Both the position numbers and the translations under genes were made by a program. A stretch of DNA of 22,300 nucleotides, from NCBI GenBank assembly GCA_038239195.1, contig JBBSEZ010000129.1, positions 1 through 22,300 of the forward strand, read 5' to 3'. The number at the start of each line of letters is the position of its first letter. Positions within the stretch are counted from its first letter, which is position 1. The DNA is from JBBSEZ01 sp038239195 (GTDB taxonomy: Bacteria; Planctomycetota; Planctomycetia; Gemmatales; Gemmataceae). The notes under the pieces are model-generated. The model was not told where the DNA came from and made no database searches. It saw nothing but the letters and a program-made list of their open reading frames with translations. Shown one piece after another: positions 14,794 to 22,300 of the stretch.

Positions 14794-15108
14794 TCAGCGT
14801 TGGCGGAACGGGTTGGAGTAGCTCGTGCCGACTGGCACCTCGACGGGGGCGGGCTTCACCACTTCGGGCACGACGACCTTGGCCGGCTCGCTGCTTGCCG
14901 GCTGCTTGTTGCGCTCGGCCAGCTTGTGCTGCACGCCATCGCTGGCCTTGTGGACGTCGTCGCCGATCTTGACGGTGTTGATGTCCACCGTGACGTTGCG
15001 GTGCCCCGCTGTGCCCGGGGCCACCCCGATCTGATACCAGTCCAGATACCAGCCGACGACGGCGACGGTCAGCACGACGGCGGCCACGAACGCCAGCATG
15101 TTTCGCAT
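14794..15108 (-). CDS. Small single-pass membrane protein, 104 aa
   Basis: The ATG at 15108 has AGAGG on this strand seven bases upstream; a longer frame to 15297 has no SD. Residues 4-24 (MLAFVAAVVLTVAVVGWYLD) are a membrane anchor or uncleaved signal. The rest is a polar tail (NVTVDINTVKIGDDVHKASD, then GVQHKLAERN) and a Pro/Val-rich end (VVVPEVVKPAPVEVPVG). Short anchored proteins with a VTVDxxKIxxDVxKA segment are common in planctomycetes and have no assigned role. It converges on the UPF0261 gene. An 8-base hairpin, GGAAGGGC (15134-15141) with GCCCTTCC (15150-15157), sits in its leader. Confidence 0.75.
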   Translation of the reverse strand: MRNMLAFVAAVVLTVAVVGWYLDWYQIGVAPGTAGHRNVTVDINTVKIGDDVHKASDGVQHKLAERNKQPASSEPAKVVVPEVVKPAPVEVPVGTSYSNPFRQR

Positions 15109-15290
15109 GGGTTTGCCTCTCGTCCGAGGAAGCGGAAGGGCACCACGACGCCCTTCCCGACGCCTATACCGCGCCCCCCGTGCCCGAGGCCAGAGCAACC
15201 CGCGCCCTCGCGCAGCGAGCCTTTCCCCAGGTGTCCAGGCCTTCCTCCCTTCCTCCCGGCCAGGCGCTCCCGGGGGTGGGCAAACAGGTC

Positions 15291-15321
15291 TTGACAATAC
15301 CCTGCCTCGACAGCGTATGCT
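15291..15321 (+). promoter_or_regulatory. Weak distal promoter candidate for prkA
   Basis: A perfect TTGACA (15291-15296) is followed after 19 bases by TATGCT (15316-15321). The spacer is longer than optimal. It would give a leader of about 380 bases. Called by motif only. Confidence 0.25.
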
Positions 15322-15453
15322 CTACGTGTGTCAAAGCAGTCAGCTTGGGGGGACGCGCTCGGGCGATCGGCCCAGCAAGGCCCCGGGTCGATGGCAAGCC
15401 GGGTGGCTCGCGTTGTGGCCCTCGCATGCCCATCGGAGGCAACGGAGGCAAAT

Positions 15454-15483
15454 TTGACGGGCGCCACCTGTTCCGTGTAGAAT
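15454..15483 (+). promoter_or_regulatory. Probable housekeeping promoter for the prkA operon
   Basis: TTGACG (15454-15459) and TAGAAT (15478-15483) each match five of six consensus positions and are 18 bases apart. Transcription would begin near 15490, about 220 bases before the prkA start. It is the best promoter match seen in this interval; the call rests on motif and position only. Confidence 0.4.
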
Positions 15484-15710
15484 TGACAGATGAGCAAGCG
15501 CCTGACGGAGGCCCCGCCCAATGCCTGAGCCGGGGCGAGCGCCCACCCTGCTCGAGCGTGCCTCGCAACGCTTCCTCATCCGGAACAGGTTTTGCTCCCC
15601 GCGCCCTCCACCGCCTTCATTCCGCCGGTCAGGCCGGCCGGCCAGGGCCCTCTCGTGACGAGTTGCACGGGGCGGTGCGGTGAGAGGCACCGTCCCTGGA
15701 GGTGACAGTG

Positions 15711-18947
<3,237 letters not shown>

Positions 18948-18960
18948 TCCTTAGTTCTTC

Positions 18961-19017
18961 GTCCTTAGTGCTAAGCAAAGAGCTCCAAGGTGACGGTCTT
19001 TGCAAAGCACTACGGAC
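18961..19017 (+). repeat. Imperfect 21-bp hairpin between prkA and yeaH
   Basis: 18961-18981 and 18997-19017 are inverted repeats matching at 18 of 21 positions around a 15-base loop. Flanking copies of GTCCTTAG (18947-18954 and 18961-18968) and CACTAAGG (19022-19029) extend the pattern, so the whole spacer is built from CTTAGT-type words unlike the surrounding GC-rich DNA. It may be an intergenic repeat element, a partial terminator or an mRNA-stabilising stem. Confidence 0.65.
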
Positions 19018-19054
19018 TAAGCACTAAGGGCTCCTCGGAGAGGGGGGCATTGCC

Positions 19055-20155
19055 GTGGGCCAGAAGATCGAACGCGACCACCAGCGCTTCCGCAAGCTCG
19101 TCCGCGGCAAGGTGAAGAGCAACCTCAGCAAGTACATCAGCCGCGGGGAGATGATCGGCAAGAAGGGGAAAGACCTCGTCAGCATCCCCCTGCCGCAGAT
19201 CGACATTCCCCAGTTCAAGTACGGGACCAAGGGCTCCGCCGGGGTCGGGCAGGGGCCCGGGCAGGTGGGGCAACCTCTTGGCCCGGGACAGGGGGAGCCC
19301 AGTTCCGGGGCGGGCGACCAGCCGGGCGGGCACATCCTCGAGGTCGAGTTGACGATGGAGGAGATGGCCTCCATCCTCGGCGAGGAGCTGGCCCTGCCGC
19401 GCATCGAGCCGCGCGGCAAGAAGAACATCGTCACGACGCGCGACAAGTACACCGGCATCCGGCAGACCGGGCCGGAGTCGCTGCGCCACTTCAAGCGCAC
19501 GTTCAAGCGGGCGATGAAGCGGCAGATTTCCTCGGGCACTTACGAGCCGAGCAACCCGGTGGTCGTGCCGATTCGGGCGGACAAACAGTACCGCAGTTGG
19601 AAGGACGTTCAGCAGCCGCAGAGCGTGGCCGTCATCCTCTACATGATGGACGTGTCGGGGTCGATGACCGACGAGCAAAAGGAGATCGTGCGCATCGAGG
19701 CGTTCTGGATCGACACCTGGATCAAGGCCCACTACAAGGGCGTCGAGACGGTGTACGTGATCCACGACGCGGCGGCCCAGGAGGTCGATGAGAACACCTT
19801 CTACCACACGCGCGAGAGCGGGGGCACCAAGATCAGCTCGGCGTACGTACTGGCCGACAAGATCATCACGGCGCGCTACCCGCCGGACCAGTGGAACATC
19901 TACGCCTTCCACTTCTCCGACGGCGACAACTGGGGCGACGACATTCCCCATTGCATGGAAGTGCTGACGCAGAAGTTGCTGCCGCGCGTCAACCTGTTCG
20001 GCTACGGGCAGGTCGAGAGCCCCTACGGCAGCGGGGAGTTCTACGAGTACGTCCACGAGATGCTGGGCGAGCGCAAGAACGTCGTCTGTAGCCGCATCCC
20101 CGACCGCGACGCCATCCTCGGCTCGATCAAGGAGTTTCTCGGCACCGGGCGTTGA
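19055..20155 (+). CDS. yeaH: YeaH family (DUF444) VWA-like protein
   Basis: This 366-aa protein is the standard partner of PrkA/YeaG. The N-terminus IERDHQRFRKLVRGKVKSNL, the segment DLVSIPLPQIDIPQFKYG and the Gly/Gln-rich linker (about 58-92) are typical. The C-terminal half is a von Willebrand A fold with the metal site DVSGS (D199, S201, S203), preceded by VAVILYMM and followed by VYVIHDAAAQEVDE and GGTKISSAYVLADKII. The GTG start at 19055 lies behind a purine-rich SD (GGAG...GGGGGG, 19037-19047). The spacing from prkA is 107 bases and contains a hairpin, so expression relative to prkA may be adjusted there. The molecular role of DUF444 proteins is not settled; genetic data in enterics place it in stress and nitrogen-starvation response with YeaG. 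Confidence 0.93.
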   Translation: MGQKIERDHQRFRKLVRGKVKSNLSKYISRGEMIGKKGKDLVSIPLPQIDIPQFKYGTKGSAGVGQGPGQVGQPLGPGQGEPSSGAGDQPGGHILEVELTMEEMASILGEELALPRIEPRGKKNIVTTRDKYTGIRQTGPESLRHFKRTFKRAMKRQISSGTYEPSNPVVVPIRADKQYRSWKDVQQPQSVAVILYMMDVSGSMTDEQKEIVRIEAFWIDTWIKAHYKGVETVYVIHDAAAQEVDENTFYHTRESGGTKISSAYVLADKIITARYPPDQWNIYAFHFSDGDNWGDDIPHCMEVLTQKLLPRVNLFGYGQVESPYGSGEFYEYVHEMLGERKNVVCSRIPDRDAILGSIKEFLGTGR

Positions 20156-20249
20156 CGTGGAAAGGAGGAAGGGGAAAGGAAGCCCCCGACGGGCGCCGCG
20201 TCCTCCCTCGTTTCCTCTCCTTTCATCCTTACTCCTTCCAGCGTGTGCC

Positions 20250-21806
20250 ATGAACCGACCGTACGACACCAACCTGCCGCCGCACCTGCGCTCCCTCAAG
20301 GGCGAGATCGAGGAGTACGCGCGCGGGTACGGCCTGGACTTCTACGAGACCATCTTCGAGGTCATCGACGCCGACGACCTCAACGAGATCGCCGCCTACG
20401 GCGGGTTCCCGACGCGCTACCCGCACTGGTCGTTCGGGATGTCGTACGAGGAGCTCCGCCGGGGGTACGACTACGGGCTGTCGAAGATCTACGAGATGGT
20501 CATCAACAACGACCCGTGCTACGCGTACCTGATGCGCTCCAACCACGTCGTCGATCAGAAGCTGGTGATGGCGCACGTCTATGGACACTGTGATTTTTTC
20601 AAGAACAACGCCTTCTTCGGCCACACCAACCGCAAGATGATGGACGAGATGGCCAACCACGGGGCTCGCATCCGCTCCTACGTGGAGAAGCACGGCGAGG
20701 ACGACGTCGAGGGCTTCCTCGACCGCTGCATGTCGATCGACGACCTGATCGACATCCACTCGACCGCCATCCGCCGCCGCGAGGAGAGCTCGCGCTACGA
20801 CTTCAGCGCCGAGAAGGAGGGGCAGGACGACGTCAAGGCGACGCGCTTCAAGAGCAAGGACTACATGTCCGATTACATCAACCCCCCCGAGCGCCTCAAG
20901 GCCGAGGAGGACGAGCGCCGCAAGGCGCGCGAGCAGACCGCCCGCAACTTCCCCGAACACCCCGAAAAGGACGTGCTGCTCTTCCTCATCGAGCACGCCC
21001 CGCTCAAGGCCTGGCAGCGCGACGTCCTGTCGATCGTCCGCGACGAGGCGTACTATTTTACCCCTCAAGGGATGACAAAAGTGCTCAACGAGGGGTGGGC
21101 CAGCTTTTGGCATTCCACCATCATGACCCAGAAGGCGATGCTGCCTTCCGAGGTGGTGGACTACGCCGACCACCACTCCGGCACCATGGCCATGTCGCGC
21201 ACCCGACTCAACCCCTACAAGCTGGGGATCGAACTGCTGCGCGACGTCGAACACCGCTGGAACACGGGGCGGTTTGGCAAGGAATACGACGAATGTGACG
21301 ACCTCGATCAGCGGCGCGCCTGGGACAAACAGCTCGGGCTGGGCCGGCAGAAGATCTTCGAGGTGCGCCGCGTCCACAACGACATCACCTTCATCGACAC
21401 CTTCCTGACGCCGGAGTTTTGCGTCCAGCACAACCTGTTCTCCTACGCCTACCAGGAACAGGCCGGGCAGTACTACATCGAGTCGCGCGAGTTCCAGAAA
21501 ATCAAGCAAAGGCTGCTATTCAGCTTGACGAACTTCGGAAAACCGTGGATCTATGTAGTAGACGGCAATCACCGCAACCGCGGCGAGCTGCTGCTGAAGC
21601 ACCACCACACCGGGGTCGAGCTGCGGCTCGATCAGGCCGCCGATGCCCTGGCCAACATCCAGTTCATCTGGGGCCGGCCGGTCCACTTGACGACGCTCGT
21701 CGATGGCAAGCCGACCACGCTGTCCTTCGACGGCACCGACCACGCAATCCGAACCGGAGGAGAGACCGATGAACCTCGAAAAAGCGCTCCTGGAAAATCT
21801 CGCTGA
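20250..21806 (+). CDS. spoVR: SpoVR family protein
   Basis: This 518-aa protein is full length for the family (B. subtilis SpoVR, E. coli YcgB), a soluble protein linked to spore cortex formation in Bacillus and found with prkA and yeaH in many non-sporulating bacteria. Landmarks are GGFPTRYPHWSFGMSYEEL (51-69), MAHVYGHCDFFKNNAFF (107-123, with H109 and H113), MTKVLNEGWASFWHSTIM, FLTPEFCVQHNLFSYAY and LFSLTNFGKPWIYVVDGN. The ATG at 20250 has only a weak SD; it lies 94 bases after yeaH, and the upstream frame is low complexity. Three internal patches (near 20578-20610, 21052-21115 and 21494-21570) use A/T-ending codons, unlike the rest of the gene. The 3' end overlaps the next gene by 38 bases. 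Confidence 0.94.
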   Translation: MNRPYDTNLPPHLRSLKGEIEEYARGYGLDFYETIFEVIDADDLNEIAAYGGFPTRYPHWSFGMSYEELRRGYDYGLSKIYEMVINNDPCYAYLMRSNHVVDQKLVMAHVYGHCDFFKNNAFFGHTNRKMMDEMANHGARIRSYVEKHGEDDVEGFLDRCMSIDDLIDIHSTAIRRREESSRYDFSAEKEGQDDVKATRFKSKDYMSDYINPPERLKAEEDERRKAREQTARNFPEHPEKDVLLFLIEHAPLKAWQRDVLSIVRDEAYYFTPQGMTKVLNEGWASFWHSTIMTQKAMLPSEVVDYADHHSGTMAMSRTRLNPYKLGIELLRDVEHRWNTGRFGKEYDECDDLDQRRAWDKQLGLGRQKIFEVRRVHNDITFIDTFLTPEFCVQHNLFSYAYQEQAGQYYIESREFQKIKQRLLFSLTNFGKPWIYVVDGNHRNRGELLLKHHHTGVELRLDQAADALANIQFIWGRPVHLTTLVDGKPTTLSFDGTDHAIRTGGETDEPRKSAPGKSR

Positions 21807-22239
21807 ATGGCGACCGTACGGCCCGCGCGAGGCCCTCAGCGTCGCCCCCGCCGACTCGGGCTGGAAAATCGCCCTCACGGCCGAGGCCGTGGACGCCCTC
21901 GCCGCAACGTGGTGGGAGGTGGGGCTCACCCGCACCGCCCCGTTCCCCGCGCACTCCCTCAAGGACCGGGCCGAACGCATCGCCGGGCGCGTCACCGGCC
22001 TGCTCGAACCGCTCCGCGTCGTGGAGCTCGATGGCGGCCTTGCCCAGTTGCGCAGTGGCGCCCCGCTGCTGCGCGGCGACGCCCGGCTCTACTACGAGGT
22101 GCTTCTCCAGCAGGACGGCACCACCACCGTGCGCCGCTACGACGCCCCGCGCTCCGCGACGCGCCGCGAACAGGTCGGCTTCACGCTCACCCACGAAGCG
22201 CTCGCCAAGCTCGTCGGCGACCTGACGGCGCTGGCCTGA
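21769..22239 (+). CDS. Hypothetical protein overlapping the spoVR 3' end, 156 aa
   Basis: The ATG at 21769 has a strong SD (GGAGGAGA, about 21756-21763) located within the last codons of spoVR, and the gene overlaps spoVR by 38 bases, so translation is probably coupled. There is no signal peptide or membrane segment. The protein begins MNLEKALLENLAEWRPYGPR, has a central WWEVGLTRTAPFPAHSLKDR region and ends with a regular QVGFTLTHEALAKLVGDL segment. I do not recognise a named family, but its tight linkage makes it a likely fourth member of the prkA-yeaH-spoVR operon. Confidence 0.82.
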   Translation: MNLEKALLENLAEWRPYGPREALSVAPADSGWKIALTAEAVDALAATWWEVGLTRTAPFPAHSLKDRAERIAGRVTGLLEPLRVVELDGGLAQLRSGAPLLRGDARLYYEVLLQQDGTTTVRRYDAPRSATRREQVGFTLTHEALAKLVGDLTALA

Positions 22240-22269
22240 TCCGCCCAACTCCCGAACTCATCCCGTAGG

Positions 22270-22286
22270 ACAGGCGGCTCGCCTGT
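22270..22286. repeat. REP-like palindrome at right edge
   Basis: ACAGGCG (22270-22276) and CGCCTGT (22280-22286) form a perfect 7-bp stem with a three-base loop, 30 bases after the last stop codon, embedded in GTAGGACAGGCGGCTCGCC. Sequences of the form GTAGGACAGGC...GCCTGT recur between planctomycete genes, so this may be a REP-type repeat; it could equally act as a weak terminator. Confidence 0.5.
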
Positions 22287-22300
22287 TCGGCTCGCGAAAG

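Larger units (their letters stand above)
15109..15710. other. Divergent intergenic region upstream of prkA
   Basis: These roughly 600 bases hold no gene that I can support. They contain a leader hairpin for the small minus-strand gene (15134-15157), two promoter-like sequences pointing toward prkA (15291-15321 and 15454-15483), and the prkA SD, GGAGG, at 15698-15702. Base composition is less skewed than in the genes. The long leader leaves room for regulation of the kinase operon. Confidence 0.55.

Overview
The window looks like chromosomal DNA from a planctomycete, probably a member of the Gemmataceae/Isosphaeraceae type. The evidence is very high G+C with near-exclusive G/C third codon positions, a Tat-exported DUF1501 protein, a short protein ending in the ILADGLEEAGC...RGPGPHVRGCW signature that I associate with Gemmata-like genomes, secreted WD40-type proteins, many GTG/TTG starts, and palindromic intergenic repeats. 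No rRNA, tRNA or CRISPR array was seen.

Left part (1-7295, all + strand). A DUF1501 gene runs in from the left edge. It is followed by an unrecognised 205-aa protein and a 331-aa secreted protein. Next comes a compact stress-type module: an ECF sigma factor, a zinc-finger anti-sigma factor joined to it by an ATGA overlap, and a 74-aa Lys/Gly-rich exported peptide whose leader holds alternative hairpins. After a strong hairpin comes ribonuclease R (rnr).

Middle part (7658-15108, mostly - strand). In transcription order on the - strand there are: a large secreted WD40-type protein split by a single in-frame amber codon; a fossil junction made of the first bases of two neighbouring genes; a small DUF2281-like antitoxin with a broken partner; a PEP-hydrolase-like TIM-barrel protein; and LarB, an enzyme of nickel-pincer cofactor synthesis. 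A UPF0261 (Tm-1-like) gene runs divergently on the + strand. The UPF0261 and TIM-barrel proteins correspond to the two halves of the plant Tm-1 protein, here encoded separately. The fossil junction suggests that this gene pair was once tandemly duplicated and then partly deleted. A short membrane-anchored protein closes this part.

Right part (15109-22300, + strand). This is a prkA-yeaH-spoVR cluster (the yeaG/yeaH/ycgB set of E. coli): a PrkA serine protein kinase, a DUF444/VWA protein and a SpoVR protein, followed by an overlapping 156-aa gene. The outstanding feature is a complete 396-aa intein with a LAGLIDADG homing endonuclease inside PrkA. It sits exactly in the conserved sensor-1-like sequence, between ILGH and TNEPEY. 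It has Ser1, a penultimate Ser in place of the usual His, a C-terminal Asn and Thr at +1. The kinase can therefore only become functional after protein splicing.
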